From Muribaculaceae bacterium (GTDB lineage: Bacteria > Bacteroidota > Bacteroidia > Bacteroidales > Muribaculaceae), in assembly GCA_022511505.1 (NCBI GenBank), contig JAFLTK010000345.1, forward strand, positions 1 to 32,062: 32,062 nt of DNA, written 5' to 3'. Below are positions 15,497 to 25,491 of this stretch, in pieces. The notes beneath the pieces are model-generated. The model worked only from the letters and a program-made list of their open reading frames with translations. It was not told the DNA's origin and did no database searches. The translations under genes were made by a program, and so were the position numbers. Numbering within the stretch: the first letter of the stretch is position 1; each line of letters starts with the position of its first letter.

Positions 15497-17908
15497 TTAG
15501 AACTCGACGGAGAGGCGGACGTTCAGTTGGCGGCGGGTGAGGTAGTTGGGGACGGCATATTGTATCTCGTTGACGTCGGTTACCCAGTAGTAACTGGAGA
15601 CGTTGGAGATGTCAAGCAGGTTAAAGCAGTCGAGCCCAATCCATGCGCTTTTGATGTGACGCAGGAAGCCGCGGCGGGTTGCGCCCTGTTCGAGCGGCGA
15701 GAGGAGCGCATAACTGAGACCGATGTCGACACGCTTGTAGGCGGGAGTTCGGAAATAGCCTTTGTCGCGCGACGAGCGTGGTGCAGTCACGGGGAGGCCG
15801 TCAGAGAAAATGCCGCGCAGACTGAATTTAAGTTTGGGCCATTTGGGGAAATAGTCGGTAAAATAGAGCGCGAAACTGTAGCGTTGGTCGCTTGGTCGCG
15901 GGACCTTGACGCCGTTGAGTGTTTCTTGGGTCTTCATCAACGAGAAACTTATCCAACTGTCGCTCCCCGGGACAAATTGCCCGTAGAGTTTGAAATCAAG
16001 TCCGGCCGCAAACCCGTTGGTTTCGTTAAGGCCTGAGTAGACGAGTTTTAGGTTGTCGATTTCATAGGGAATAATGTTTGACAGCGCTTTGTAGTAGGCC
16101 TCGGCGGTCAGTTTGAACGGGCGATTGAGGGCGCGGAACGTATAGTCGCTTCCGGCGATGAACTGCAACGACCGCTGGGATTTGATATTGGTGTTTAGAA
16201 CGATGTTTGTATTGCCGTCAACGTCGACAACCGGCATTCGATACTCCTTATAAAATGGCGATTGATAATATAAGCCGGTTGCAAAGCGGAAAGTCCAGCG
16301 CGGGTTTTGGTCGGGCACGAGGCCGAGGCTGATGCGCGGCGACAGCAACCATTCTTTGTTGAAACTCCAATAACTCAGTCTGAGGCCGCCGTTGATTGAC
16401 AGGTAGCCGAGCCCGGTCTGCAACTTATAGGTATCCATGGCAAACATCGACAGGCGCGTCGACGACACGTCGTGGTGGGAACTGAGGCTGTAGATGACTT
16501 TTACAAGGTTGGGGTCATGGGGGAGGGAATAACCGGCCGAGTCGCGCTTCTCCCACTCGCTCGTGCGGTCCATAATCTTCTCGCCGGCTATCGAGAGCCC
16601 GTAGGCAATCGAGTGGCCGTTGACGCCGGTAGTTCCGCGAAGTGCAAGTTGCATCACGCTCGCTTTCAGTCGGTTGCGCGCATGTTCCATATAGCGCCCC
16701 ACCCCGAGTTCGCCGCCAACCTCGCCGGTGCCTGCCTGGTCAAGCCAATACTCGCCCGAGATGTCATAACTGACAAGTTCGTTGGTCAGATAACCCGAAC
16801 CGAGGAGGGTGAACACGGTCGACTTGGACGGGAAATATTGCAGTGAAAGTGCACCGAAATAGGTCTCAAACTTATCTTTCTCATGTCCGTCAAAATAGAC
16901 CTTAAACTGCTTGGCGTCGGTCGACGTGCCGAAGTTGGTCGTGCGGTCCTGAGGCGTGAACTTATAGTTGTTGATGGCGATGTTGCCAAGGAACGACACC
17001 TTGAAACGCGACGATGGCGAGAAAATCAGATTTGTCTGATAATCAAAGAAATTGGGGTCATACTCGCCGCGGGTCTCCATCGAACTCAACAGCGAACTGT
17101 TGCTCTTGTAGCGCACGCCGTGGAGTTGAGAAAACTTTTTTGACGACTGACCGAGAGCGATGCTTCCGCCCATCAGCGATGCCGACACCGAGCCCTCGAA
17201 AGCCTCGGGCTGGCGATAGGTGATGTCGAGAACGCTTGACATCTTGTCGCTATACTCGGCCGAGAAACCGCCGGTTGAAAAACCGATTGCACCGACCATG
17301 TCGGGATTGATAATCGACAGACCCTCTTGTTGGCCCGACGAAATCAACTGCGGGCGATAAACCTCTACACCGTTGAGATATACCGAATTTTCGTCAAACG
17401 TACCGCCGCGCACCGAGTATTGGCTCGACATCTCGTTTGATGAATTGACGCCGGCCATGGTCGTGATGAGCGACTCAACACCGTTGCCGCTTACGTCGGG
17501 CTGGCGCTTGAGTTCGTCAATCGAGATTTTGCCCATAGTCGAGGTTTCCTTGCGATATTCAGTAACTTCGAGTTCGCCAAGCACATTGCTGTTGTCCATC
17601 AGCCGCACGTTTAGCGTCACGTCGCCTTGTGGCTCGATGAGCGTCCGCGTCACCTCCTTGAATCCGATGCAGGCAACGTGGACTTTGATTGTGTCGCTGT
17701 AGGCCGTCGACAGTTGATAAGTGCCGTCGAGCCCCGTGCTTGTGCCTATAGCAGTGCCGCCAATTCTGACGGTCGCAAACTCAATAGGTTGATCTTGTTC
17801 GTCGGTCACCTTGCCCTGGATTTTGACGCGCGACGGCGCCGCCACGGCAACCATTGATACGACCATCACGAGCAGAAGACAGATATATTTGAGAAAAATA
17901 TGTTTCAT
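15497..17908 (-). CDS. TonB-dependent outer membrane receptor with CarboxypepD_reg-like N-terminal domain
   Basis: Signal peptide; KIQGKVTDEQDQPIEFATVRIGGTAIGTSTGLDGTYQL; plug domain SIDELKRQPDVSGNGVESLITTMAGVNSSNEMSSQYSVRGGTFDENSVYLNGVEVYRP; terminal beta-strand ending in F. Confidence 0.92.
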   Translation of the reverse strand: MKHIFLKYICLLLVMVVSMVAVAAPSRVKIQGKVTDEQDQPIEFATVRIGGTAIGTSTGLDGTYQLSTAYSDTIKVHVACIGFKEVTRTLIEPQGDVTLNVRLMDNSNVLGELEVTEYRKETSTMGKISIDELKRQPDVSGNGVESLITTMAGVNSSNEMSSQYSVRGGTFDENSVYLNGVEVYRPQLISSGQQEGLSIINPDMVGAIGFSTGGFSAEYSDKMSSVLDITYRQPEAFEGSVSASLMGGSIALGQSSKKFSQLHGVRYKSNSSLLSSMETRGEYDPNFFDYQTNLIFSPSSRFKVSFLGNIAINNYKFTPQDRTTNFGTSTDAKQFKVYFDGHEKDKFETYFGALSLQYFPSKSTVFTLLGSGYLTNELVSYDISGEYWLDQAGTGEVGGELGVGRYMEHARNRLKASVMQLALRGTTGVNGHSIAYGLSIAGEKIMDRTSEWEKRDSAGYSLPHDPNLVKVIYSLSSHHDVSSTRLSMFAMDTYKLQTGLGYLSINGGLRLSYWSFNKEWLLSPRISLGLVPDQNPRWTFRFATGLYYQSPFYKEYRMPVVDVDGNTNIVLNTNIKSQRSLQFIAGSDYTFRALNRPFKLTAEAYYKALSNIIPYEIDNLKLVYSGLNETNGFAAGLDFKLYGQFVPGSDSWISFSLMKTQETLNGVKVPRPSDQRYSFALYFTDYFPKWPKLKFSLRGIFSDGLPVTAPRSSRDKGYFRTPAYKRVDIGLSYALLSPLEQGATRRGFLRHIKSAWIGLDCFNLLDISNVSSYYWVTDVNEIQYAVPNYLTRRQLNVRLSVEF

Positions 17909-18049
17909 TATTGTGTTGAAAGCAAAGATTCTAAAAGCCCGGCCACATTTGCGCCGCGGCTACACATTAGTTAATAACGTGATAACATACCCAAAAATTA
18001 CATCCACCCCCAACTTTCCCAATTTTCCATAAAAAATAATGATTGATTT

Positions 18050-18079
18050 TTTGTGGTTTATAAAAAGTTTGTATATTTG
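18050..18079 (+). promoter_or_regulatory. Bacteroidetes-type promoter upstream of the HTH locus
   Basis: TTTG (18050-18053), 18-nt spacer, TATATTTG (18072-18079). Confidence 0.5.
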
Positions 18080-18109
18080 CAAAGTTAATTTATAAGTTAA
18101 TTTTCCAAA

Positions 18110-18199
18110 ATGACGCAGAATTATTATTTGGAATTAATAGAGGAGCATAACGCTGTTAATTTTTATAGCATTCATCTGGATGGGAAATCTAAATTTTAG
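18110..18199 (+). CDS. 29-aa small ORF preceding the HTH gene, possible toxin-gene remnant
   Basis: ATG 18110 gives MTQNYYLELIEEHNAVNFYSIHLDGKSKF*, about 30 nt after the -7 box and 5 nt before the HTH start. Confidence 0.4.
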   Translation: MTQNYYLELIEEHNAVNFYSIHLDGKSKF

Positions 18200-18204
18200 C
18201 AGAA

Positions 18205-18474
18205 ATGAAACGAAGTAATATTATCGAAAAAAGACGTTCTATGGTATCGCCTCTGATTAAGAGGGAGGTAAATCTATCTTTTGAGATAGTAGATAGGATT
18301 CATGCAATCCTTGATGCAAGAGGGTTAAAGCAAAAAGACCTTGCCACAATGTTGCACAAGAACGAGTCTGAAATTAGCAAATGGATGCGTGGCACACATA
18401 ATTTCACACTGGACACTATCTGCATGATAGAAGAAGCCCTAGGCGTAGAGATTCTACAAGTGGTGCCGGTGTAA
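18205..18474 (+). CDS. XRE-family HTH regulator, antitoxin-like (HigA-like)
   Basis: IHAILDARGLKQKDLATMLHKNESEISKWMRGTHNFTLDTICMIEEALGVEIL. Confidence 0.85.
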   Translation: MKRSNIIEKRRSMVSPLIKREVNLSFEIVDRIHAILDARGLKQKDLATMLHKNESEISKWMRGTHNFTLDTICMIEEALGVEILQVVPV

Positions 18475-18565
18475 AACACCCTTTAGCGAATAGTTTATTG
18501 AGCCGTTATATTGCGCGGCTTTTGGTATTTTTTGGCAGGGGGATGGTATATTCAAAAAAATACGC

Positions 18566-18573
18566 TACCTTTG
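18566..18573 (+). promoter_or_regulatory. -7 box TACCTTTG upstream of the EpsG-like gene
   Basis: Matches TAnnTTTG about 30 nt upstream of the start; no clear -33 box. Confidence 0.4.
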
Positions 18574-18602
18574 CACACATATTTATCAAACCATGAAATA
18601 AC

Positions 18603-19826
18603 GTGCAAGCCGAACTATACTTTTTGAGATTGCAAGATGCGCCGGTGTGGAACATCGCCTATCAGGTGTTCTTCCACTTGCTGTATCTGGCAGTTATCAT
18701 ATACTTGCTCTGTCCCGCGATGCGCCGTCGTGACCGTATTGTGGCCCCCGAGTATTTCAACAAAGGCAAGTGGCAACGCCTGTTACCGGGATTGTTTCTT
18801 GCCGTTGTCACATGGATTTTTATAGGCTTCTACCCTACCGACATTCCAAGCGACCGCGTCATCTATGCGCGGCAGTTACAGACGATTATAGATGGCGGCA
18901 GTTTTTCTACAAGGGATTATGGAGGGCAAGAGACACTTAGCATGCTCGGAACATTTGACCCGTTATATCGTTTCTTAGTTCTACACGTATCACCCTATAT
19001 TGGGTCGGTCGTTGTTTTTATGGCGATATGGGGGTTGATTTACGTGGGGTGTTATTATGAGGCGTGTCGTCGCATGGCTCCCGACCACGTTTTTCTCCTT
19101 TTTCTGGTAGTAGCCGGTAGTCTGTTTTTCTTTGGTTACGGTGTCAGCGCGTTGAGACAAGGCGTTGGCGAGGCGTTGGTTTTATTGGCATTTGTGTTGC
19201 CCCGGCGACGATGGTGGCTGACACTCTTGCTGATGATATGCGCTGTCATGATACATTTCTCGTTGCTATTGCCGTGTATCGCGTTCTGGATTGGATCCAA
19301 TTTTAAGCGCACCGACATCCTTTGCTATATTTGGCTTGCGGTCGCCGTCCTGTCATTTTTCATTGGCCCGCTTGTGACGAAGTTCATTCTTTCGATGCCG
19401 AGTATTGACCCCCGAGTAGAGGCATATTTAGACCCGAACGGCGGAGGCTATGACCTTAGTTATTTCATAGGATTCAGACTCGATTTCATTCTCTACTCGG
19501 CGATTGCGATCGTGGCAGGCATTTATTACATTTATCGTCGCAAATATGACGACGCCGTCTATACATCGTTGATTAACACCTATCTGCTGATAATGACGGC
19601 ATGGCTATTCCTGATTCGCATCCCGTATACCGACCGAATTGCCCATCTTGGCTGGATGCTTGCCCCGGTAATTCTTTTCCTGCCACTATTGGGCCGCAAA
19701 CAACTGACGACTGCCCCGGCATCGGCCCCGGCGATTGACCGTGTGCTGACACCTCAAGTGATAATGGTCCTGATGATGGTAATGCAGTTGACGCTCAAAT
19801 ATGTCCACATTCGCTTAGTTTTCTAA
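18603..19826 (+). CDS. EpsG-family polytopic membrane protein (polysaccharide polymerase-like)
   Basis: Many TM segments; PTDIPSDRVIYARQLQTI, SALRQGVGEALVLLAF, MIHFSLLLPCIAFWI resemble EpsG/Wzy-like proteins; predicted GTG start. Confidence 0.65.
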   Translation: MQAELYFLRLQDAPVWNIAYQVFFHLLYLAVIIYLLCPAMRRRDRIVAPEYFNKGKWQRLLPGLFLAVVTWIFIGFYPTDIPSDRVIYARQLQTIIDGGSFSTRDYGGQETLSMLGTFDPLYRFLVLHVSPYIGSVVVFMAIWGLIYVGCYYEACRRMAPDHVFLLFLVVAGSLFFFGYGVSALRQGVGEALVLLAFVLPRRRWWLTLLLMICAVMIHFSLLLPCIAFWIGSNFKRTDILCYIWLAVAVLSFFIGPLVTKFILSMPSIDPRVEAYLDPNGGGYDLSYFIGFRLDFILYSAIAIVAGIYYIYRRKYDDAVYTSLINTYLLIMTAWLFLIRIPYTDRIAHLGWMLAPVILFLPLLGRKQLTTAPASAPAIDRVLTPQVIMVLMMVMQLTLKYVHIRLVF

Positions 19827-19844
19827 ACACTTATCCCAGCCACA

Positions 19845-20414
19845 ATGAACAGAGTTAAGTTGCTGATATCAGACTTTGACGGGACGCTTGTCGACACGTT
19901 TGAGCCCAATTATCTTGGATACCGCGACGCTTTTGAGGCGATGGGGATGAGCATCGACCGCGACACCTACCGTTCGTGTTTTGGCTTGCGATTTGACCGA
20001 TTTATGGAGCGAATGGGGATTAACGACGATGCCGTGCGCCGGCAGATTCGCGACCTCAAAACCGAGTTCTATCCCCGCTACTTTGACCGCTTCCGCGTCA
20101 ACCGCGTGTTGCTCAACCTGCTCGACGCCCATCATCGCGGCGGCGGACTGACTGCCATAGCCTCTACCGCACGCGTCGAGAATCTAATGAACGCCCTTGA
20201 CCACATCGGCGCACGCTCAACCTTTGACATTATCATCGCCGGCGAGCAAGTAAAAGACGGGAAGCCGTCGCCAGAGATTTATCTGACGGTGCTTGAGCAA
20301 GCCGGCGTTACAGCCGCCGAGGCGCTGATATTTGAGGACTCTCCCGTTGGAATTCAAGCAGCCGAGGCTGCCGGCATTGCCCATATCGTCGTAACTCCCT
20401 CTTACTTTGAATAG
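19845..20414 (+). CDS. HAD-family hydrolase (phosphoglycolate phosphatase-like)
   Basis: LISDFDGTLVDTF, IASTARVENLMNAL, KPSPEIYLTVLEQAGVTAAEALIFEDSPVGIQAAEAAG. Confidence 0.88.
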   Translation: MNRVKLLISDFDGTLVDTFEPNYLGYRDAFEAMGMSIDRDTYRSCFGLRFDRFMERMGINDDAVRRQIRDLKTEFYPRYFDRFRVNRVLLNLLDAHHRGGGLTAIASTARVENLMNALDHIGARSTFDIIIAGEQVKDGKPSPEIYLTVLEQAGVTAAEALIFEDSPVGIQAAEAAGIAHIVVTPSYFE

Positions 20415-20415
20415 C

Positions 20416-21093
20416 ATGGACGGCTCAAAAGTCGCTGTTTTCATGGACCTCGACGACACGCTGTTCAGCGAGGTCGACTATCTGCTGAGCGCCTATCGCG
20501 CCATTGCCGCCGAGGTCGACCGCCGCGGCGCTCTCGATGCTTCGATTGCTTTCGACGTTCTAAACGAGAACCGCGGGCATGCCGCCTTTGACCAACTGGC
20601 AAAGATGCAACAAGCGGTCACGGTCGACGAAATGCTACAAATTTACCGCTACCACACCCCCTGCATCTCCTTGCGCCCGGGTGTTGCCGAGACTCTCGAC
20701 GCCCTTAAAAGCCGCGGGACAACTATCGGCGTCATAACCGACGGCCGTCGTGGCACGCAAAGCGCCAAAATTAGCGCCCTCGGGTTGGAACGGTGGGTAG
20801 AGTCGCGTCTTGTCATCATCAGCGAGGCTGCCGGTGGCGACAAACTCAGCGGTATCCCGTTCCTTGAAGCCGAGCGTTTGGTAACAGGCCGAAAGTTCTG
20901 GTACATTGGCGACAATCCCGCTAAAGACTTTGTCGCGGCCAATGCTCGTGGCTGGACAACGGTCAGACTCACCCCTCCCGCCGAGGCCATTCATCGCGTC
21001 GACATCGACACGCTCTCGCCCGAGTTTTTACCCCGGTTCACCATCGAGCAAATAACCCGTTTGCCCGAATTGATAGATAATGTCGAGAAATAA
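20416..21093 (+). CDS. HAD-family hydrolase
   Basis: VAVFMDLDDTLFSEVDYLL, IGVITDGRRGTQSAKI, FWYIGDNPAKDFVAANARGWTTV; ATG 20416 preferred over TTG 20407. Confidence 0.87.
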   Translation: MDGSKVAVFMDLDDTLFSEVDYLLSAYRAIAAEVDRRGALDASIAFDVLNENRGHAAFDQLAKMQQAVTVDEMLQIYRYHTPCISLRPGVAETLDALKSRGTTIGVITDGRRGTQSAKISALGLERWVESRLVIISEAAGGDKLSGIPFLEAERLVTGRKFWYIGDNPAKDFVAANARGWTTVRLTPPAEAIHRVDIDTLSPEFLPRFTIEQITRLPELIDNVEK

Positions 21094-21152
21094 TTGTAAC
21101 TTTGCATCGCCTCTCTCTACTTTAGCAGACCATAACACCTCAACACCGATAA

Positions 21153-22232
21153 ATGTCAACCAAAGTTGCCCTCATCACCGGCATCACGGGCCAAGACGGC
21201 TCCTATCTTGCCGAGTTTCTCCTAACCAAGGGGTATGAAGTTCACGGAATATTGCGTCGCAGTTCGTCTTTCAACACGGGTCGCATCGAGCACCTGTATC
21301 TCGACGAATGGGTTCGCGACATGCAACGCGGTCGTCGCATCAATCTCCACTATGGTGACATGACCGACTCGTCGTCACTCATCCGCATCATCCAAGAGGT
21401 CAAGCCCGACGAAATCTACAACCTCGCCGCCCAAAGCCACGTGAAGGTATCGTTTGACGTGCCCGAGTACACGGCCGATACCGACGCCGTCGGCACCTTG
21501 CGCCTCCTCGAGGCCGTACGCATCCTTGGCCGCGAGAATCAAACCAAGATTTACCAGGCAAGCACCAGCGAACTTTTCGGCCTCGTTCAAGAGGTGCCTC
21601 AGCGTGAGACCACCCCATTCTACCCGCGGTCGCCATACGCCGTCGCCAAACTCTACGCCTACTGGATTACCAAAAATTATCGCGAAAGTTACGGCATGTT
21701 TGCCGCCAACGGCATCCTGTTCAATCACGAGAGCGAGCGCCGCGGTGAGACATTTGTTACCCGCAAAATAACCCTGGCGGCCGCTCGCATAGCCGCCGGG
21801 TTACAGGATCGCCTATACCTCGGCAACCTCAACGCGCGCCGTGATTGGGGTTATGCGCCCGACTATGTCGAGTGCATGTGGCTCATTCTCCAGCAGGAGA
21901 AGGCCGATGACTTTGTGATTGCCACCGGCGAGTATCACACCGTTCGCGAGTTCACCACACTCGCCTTCAAGCGCGTAGGCATCGACCTCGACTGGCAGGG
22001 CGAAGGCATCGACGAGAAAGGCATCGACCGCGCCACCGGCCGCGTCATCGTCAGCGTCGACCCGCGTTTCTTCCGCCCCGCCGAGGTAGAGCAACTGCTC
22101 GGCGACCCGTCAAAGGCGCGTCGAGTCCTTGGATGGAATCCTCGCAAAACATCGTTTGAAACACTCGTCAACCGTATGGTTGACAGCGATGTCCAACTAA
22201 TCAGCCGCGCCGACAATGAACCGAAATTCTAA
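21153..22232 (+). CDS. gmd: GDP-mannose 4,6-dehydratase
   Basis: [99 protein letters not shown]. Confidence 0.96.
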   Translation: MSTKVALITGITGQDGSYLAEFLLTKGYEVHGILRRSSSFNTGRIEHLYLDEWVRDMQRGRRINLHYGDMTDSSSLIRIIQEVKPDEIYNLAAQSHVKVSFDVPEYTADTDAVGTLRLLEAVRILGRENQTKIYQASTSELFGLVQEVPQRETTPFYPRSPYAVAKLYAYWITKNYRESYGMFAANGILFNHESERRGETFVTRKITLAAARIAAGLQDRLYLGNLNARRDWGYAPDYVECMWLILQQEKADDFVIATGEYHTVREFTTLAFKRVGIDLDWQGEGIDEKGIDRATGRVIVSVDPRFFRPAEVEQLLGDPSKARRVLGWNPRKTSFETLVNRMVDSDVQLISRADNEPKF

Positions 22233-23289
22233 GATTTATGTTGCCGGACATCGCGGGCTTGTCGGTTCGGCAATTTGGGACAATCTCATCGCCCGCGGCT
22301 ATACAAACCTCGTTGGACGCACTCATGCCGCGCTCGACTTGCTTGACCCGGTCGCCGTCCGCAACTTCTTTGATGCCGAGCAGCCCGACGTTGTCATCCT
22401 CGCCGCCGCCCACGTTGGCGGCATCATGGCCAACAACACCTATCGCGCCGATTTCATCTACCAAAATCTCCAGATACAGCAAAACGTCATCGGCGAGAGT
22501 TTCCGCCACGGCGTTAAAAAGTTACTGTTCCTCGGAAGCACCTGTATCTACCCGCGCGACGCCCGTCAGCCTATCACCGAAGACGAATTACTGACTTCAC
22601 CACTCGAATACACCAACGAGCCATACGCCATCGCCAAGATTGCCGGACTGAAAATGTGTGAAAGTTTCAACTTGCAGTATGGCACTGACTATATTGCCGT
22701 TATGCCCACCAACCTTTACGGTCCGCGCGACAATTTCCACCTTGCCAACTCCCATGTACTCCCCGGCATGATGCGCAAGATGCACCTTGCCCGAGCACTT
22801 GCCGAGAGCGACTATGATGCCATCCGTGCCGACCTCGCCGCGCGCCCCGTCGACAACATTGGAGGCGACGCCACCGTCGAGCAAATCAACGCCACGCTCG
22901 CCCGATATGGCATCTACCCCGACCGTCTTGAACTGTGGGGCTCGGGACGCCCTTTGCGCGAATTTCTTTGGAGCGAAGACATGGCCGACGCATCGGTCCA
23001 CATCCTTGAGAACGTCACGTTCGACGACCTGCGCGGCGACTCATCCCAACCGCGCAACTGCCACATCAACATCGGCACCGGCATCGAAATCACCATCGCC
23101 CAACTCGCTGACAAAATCGCTAATGCCATAGGCTACCGAGGCCGCATCTGCTGGGACAGCACCAAGCCCGACGGTACAATGCGCAAACTCTGCGACGTCA
23201 GCCGTCTCCACACCCTTGGCTGGCACCACACAGTCGACATCGACACCGGCATCACCCGCCTCTACCGCTGGTATCTCACCACCATCTAA
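22216..23289 (+). CDS. fcl: GDP-L-fucose synthase
   Basis: [82 protein letters not shown]; 17-nt overlap with gmd. Confidence 0.95.
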   Translation: MNRNSKIYVAGHRGLVGSAIWDNLIARGYTNLVGRTHAALDLLDPVAVRNFFDAEQPDVVILAAAHVGGIMANNTYRADFIYQNLQIQQNVIGESFRHGVKKLLFLGSTCIYPRDARQPITEDELLTSPLEYTNEPYAIAKIAGLKMCESFNLQYGTDYIAVMPTNLYGPRDNFHLANSHVLPGMMRKMHLARALAESDYDAIRADLAARPVDNIGGDATVEQINATLARYGIYPDRLELWGSGRPLREFLWSEDMADASVHILENVTFDDLRGDSSQPRNCHINIGTGIEITIAQLADKIANAIGYRGRICWDSTKPDGTMRKLCDVSRLHTLGWHHTVDIDTGITRLYRWYLTTI

Positions 23290-23339
23290 ACCCAATCCCC
23301 CGAAAATACTTATATAGCAATTTGTTGTAAACGGGGTGG

Positions 23340-23642
23340 TTAATCGAGGGCGATGAGGTGGAAGGAGACGGGGCGGAAGCCGTCGTTGCAACTGAGCATG
23401 GCGCTGGTGGGGTTTTTCATCCAGCCGTTATAGAAGTTGCCGCCGCCACGGGCGAGTTCCTCAACAAATGGCTGCAAGGTTTTCCATGCCTCGGGGCAGA
23501 AGCCCTCGGGGCGCTCGGCATCGCGACTTATCCACGTCTGTCCCTCGACGACGTCACAGGGATTGTCGAGCGGGTTCTCGTAAAGGGCTATAAGGTCGTC
23601 ATATCGGGCTACTCGTGCGGCAGTTATCTTAACATCTTTCAT
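23340..23642 (-). CDS. TIGR04076-like family protein
   Basis: MKDVKITAARVARYDDLIALYENPLDNPCDVVEGQTWIS...PEGFCPEAWKTLQPFVEELARGGGNFYNGWMKNPTSAMLSCNDGFRPVSFHL. Confidence 0.78.
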   Translation of the reverse strand: MKDVKITAARVARYDDLIALYENPLDNPCDVVEGQTWISRDAERPEGFCPEAWKTLQPFVEELARGGGNFYNGWMKNPTSAMLSCNDGFRPVSFHLIALD

Positions 23643-23684
23643 GACAGAATTGGGCTTGCGGGCGCGTGTTGAAGTTTACGGAAT

Positions 23685-24353
23685 TTATTCGACATCTATA
23701 ATATTGCCTTTCCAAATGGTAAAACCGACTTTGTTGATTACCGGGATTCTCACTTCTGAAGGGTTGGGAATCAATTTATATGGTCGCCCGAAGCCATCAG
23801 CCATTCCACGAGGGGTGGGTTTAATATCATCACAACCACGCGCTGAAACTAAACAACGTTTTATCTCAAACTGATTAATGCACTCCTTCATTTCGGGAAC
23901 TTTAAGCAAGAAATCGAGTGTCCTTATAAATTGATTTCTAGCATCAGCCTTCTTGCTATTGATATTACCGATAGACACTTCGTGCATTAAAAAATGTTTT
24001 GGAAACTCCTTGGTAACAACAATAAAATCGACACGACTCAATCCTTTTGACCAATCACATTTATTAGATTTGTTAAACTGGTTTACAAATTCTTCGTATT
24101 TGATAAATAGAAGATTGTTTGGTGCTTCGGGTGTCCCATTCTTGTATGTGGCAGCTCGATCAGCCGAGTTTTGACTACATTCTATAAGTCCATCGGCCTT
24201 GCAATCATGAATATGAAAGATATGTTTGTTGATAACTTGTGTCGGTACCTCAATAATGCCACAAAATTCGCCCAAAGAAACTATTTTGCGATGTATTATG
24301 GCATTGGCGACTTGATTTTTTAAGATATCAACAATCTGTGTGGGCTCAGCCAT
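23685..24353 (-). CDS. Uncharacterised partner protein of the adjacent ATPase; possible PD-(D/E)XK-like or effector fold (unproven)
   Basis: Starts MAEPTQIVDILKNQV, overlapping the ATPase stop by about 8 nt; core segment GLSRVDFIVVTKEFPKHFLMHEVSIGNINSKKADARNQFIRTLDFLLKVPEM. No confident family. Confidence 0.7.
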   Translation of the reverse strand: MAEPTQIVDILKNQVANAIIHRKIVSLGEFCGIIEVPTQVINKHIFHIHDCKADGLIECSQNSADRAATYKNGTPEAPNNLLFIKYEEFVNQFNKSNKCDWSKGLSRVDFIVVTKEFPKHFLMHEVSIGNINSKKADARNQFIRTLDFLLKVPEMKECINQFEIKRCLVSARGCDDIKPTPRGMADGFGRPYKLIPNPSEVRIPVINKVGFTIWKGNIIDVE

Positions 24354-25491
24354 TATATCTGTCATACTCGTCATAAATGTCGGTAATAGGGTCAGAAAGC
24401 CTTGTAGTATCAATCAAGGGATTTCCTTGATCATCTTTAATCTTAAGATTAATAATAGTTCCGTTCTCAACGAGATAAACGTCAACAGAATCTGCAGAGA
24501 TGTTAAGCGCATCGCTTTGCTTGCCGTAGCGCGCAAAAAGCAGATTGATGTAATTGACAATGTAAGGACTATGAGTTGCCATCATGAGAGTCATATCATA
24601 ATCATGTCGGGTCAAGAAACAACGTTCAATCAGGAAGTCGACTAATTCTATTTGATTGACAGGGTAAAGACTGAGCTCCGGTTCCTCAATAAAAATATGA
24701 ACACGCCGATATGGAAATTCACCAACGTTCATTCCGGCACGAAAACTTTTCAAATTATCAGTGTCGGCAAAATATCTGAAGAGCGCGCCATTCAACGAAT
24801 CTTCAAGATTGTATTTTGTCGCATAATAGTCGGTTATTAAACCTACAGGGGTCGACGTTTGTATACCTGAGGAAGCATTTGAAAGTTTGATGTTAAAATC
24901 GCCGTTTATACCATTGCCAATTATATTAAATGCGTGGGTCCCATTCTTTTGCTTCCTAACCGCAAAGTTTACACCTAAGAAGTTTAGATTAAGCTCGGAG
25001 GTCTGTTTACAAGCTGTCCTGAAGTTTTCTAATGTATCTTGCAGATAATAGTTGTCTTTATGCCTATCGACAGCACTACCGAGAAGGTCGGGAATAATTG
25101 AACGCTTGTCACTGATAAAAACTATTTTTTCAAGGCTCAGATGTTGACGTGCAACAACAAATCTTGCTGTTGTTTGCTTGTTCTTCATTATGATCTCATA
25201 AGGGCCATTCCTATAAGTAATTACCGAGTCGGGTAATAGATATTCAAGAAGTCCGGAGACTTTAAATAAAGGTAGTGTCTTGAAACCAATCTTAGTATTT
25301 TTAATCTTAGAGTGTTTTATAAAAGAACGTAGATTGATTCTCTTATACATCCATCGAAATAATGAAAGCACCTTCATGATAGTGCTCTTGCCACTTCCCG
25401 ATTCACCAATAAACAGTGTTAACGGTTTAATGTCAATAAGTTCGGCCTCTGAAATAGGGCCAAAGTTCTCAATTTTAAGATATTCTGACAT
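24346..25491 (-). CDS. AAA family ATPase (AAA15/21, RecF/ABC-ATPase-like)
   Basis: LKIENFGPISEAELIDIKPLTLFIGESGSGKSTIMK (Walker A), LSNASSGIQTSTP (signature-like), RRVHIFIEEPELSLYP (Walker B), LMMATHSPYIVNYIN (switch His). Start at MSEYLKIENFG (25491). Confidence 0.87.
   Translation of the reverse strand: MSEYLKIENFGPISEAELIDIKPLTLFIGESGSGKSTIMKVLSLFRWMYKRINLRSFIKHSKIKNTKIGFKTLPLFKVSGLLEYLLPDSVITYRNGPYEIIMKNKQTTARFVVARQHLSLEKIVFISDKRSIIPDLLGSAVDRHKDNYYLQDTLENFRTACKQTSELNLNFLGVNFAVRKQKNGTHAFNIIGNGINGDFNIKLSNASSGIQTSTPVGLITDYYATKYNLEDSLNGALFRYFADTDNLKSFRAGMNVGEFPYRRVHIFIEEPELSLYPVNQIELVDFLIERCFLTRHDYDMTLMMATHSPYIVNYINLLFARYGKQSDALNISADSVDVYLVENGTIINLKIKDDQGNPLIDTTRLSDPITDIYDEYDRYNG

Noticed and set aside
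22780-22990. Extra segment in fcl ([54 protein letters not shown]) as a novel fusion
   Set aside because: I recall a similar insertion in other Bacteroidetes GDP-fucose synthases; probably lineage-typical.
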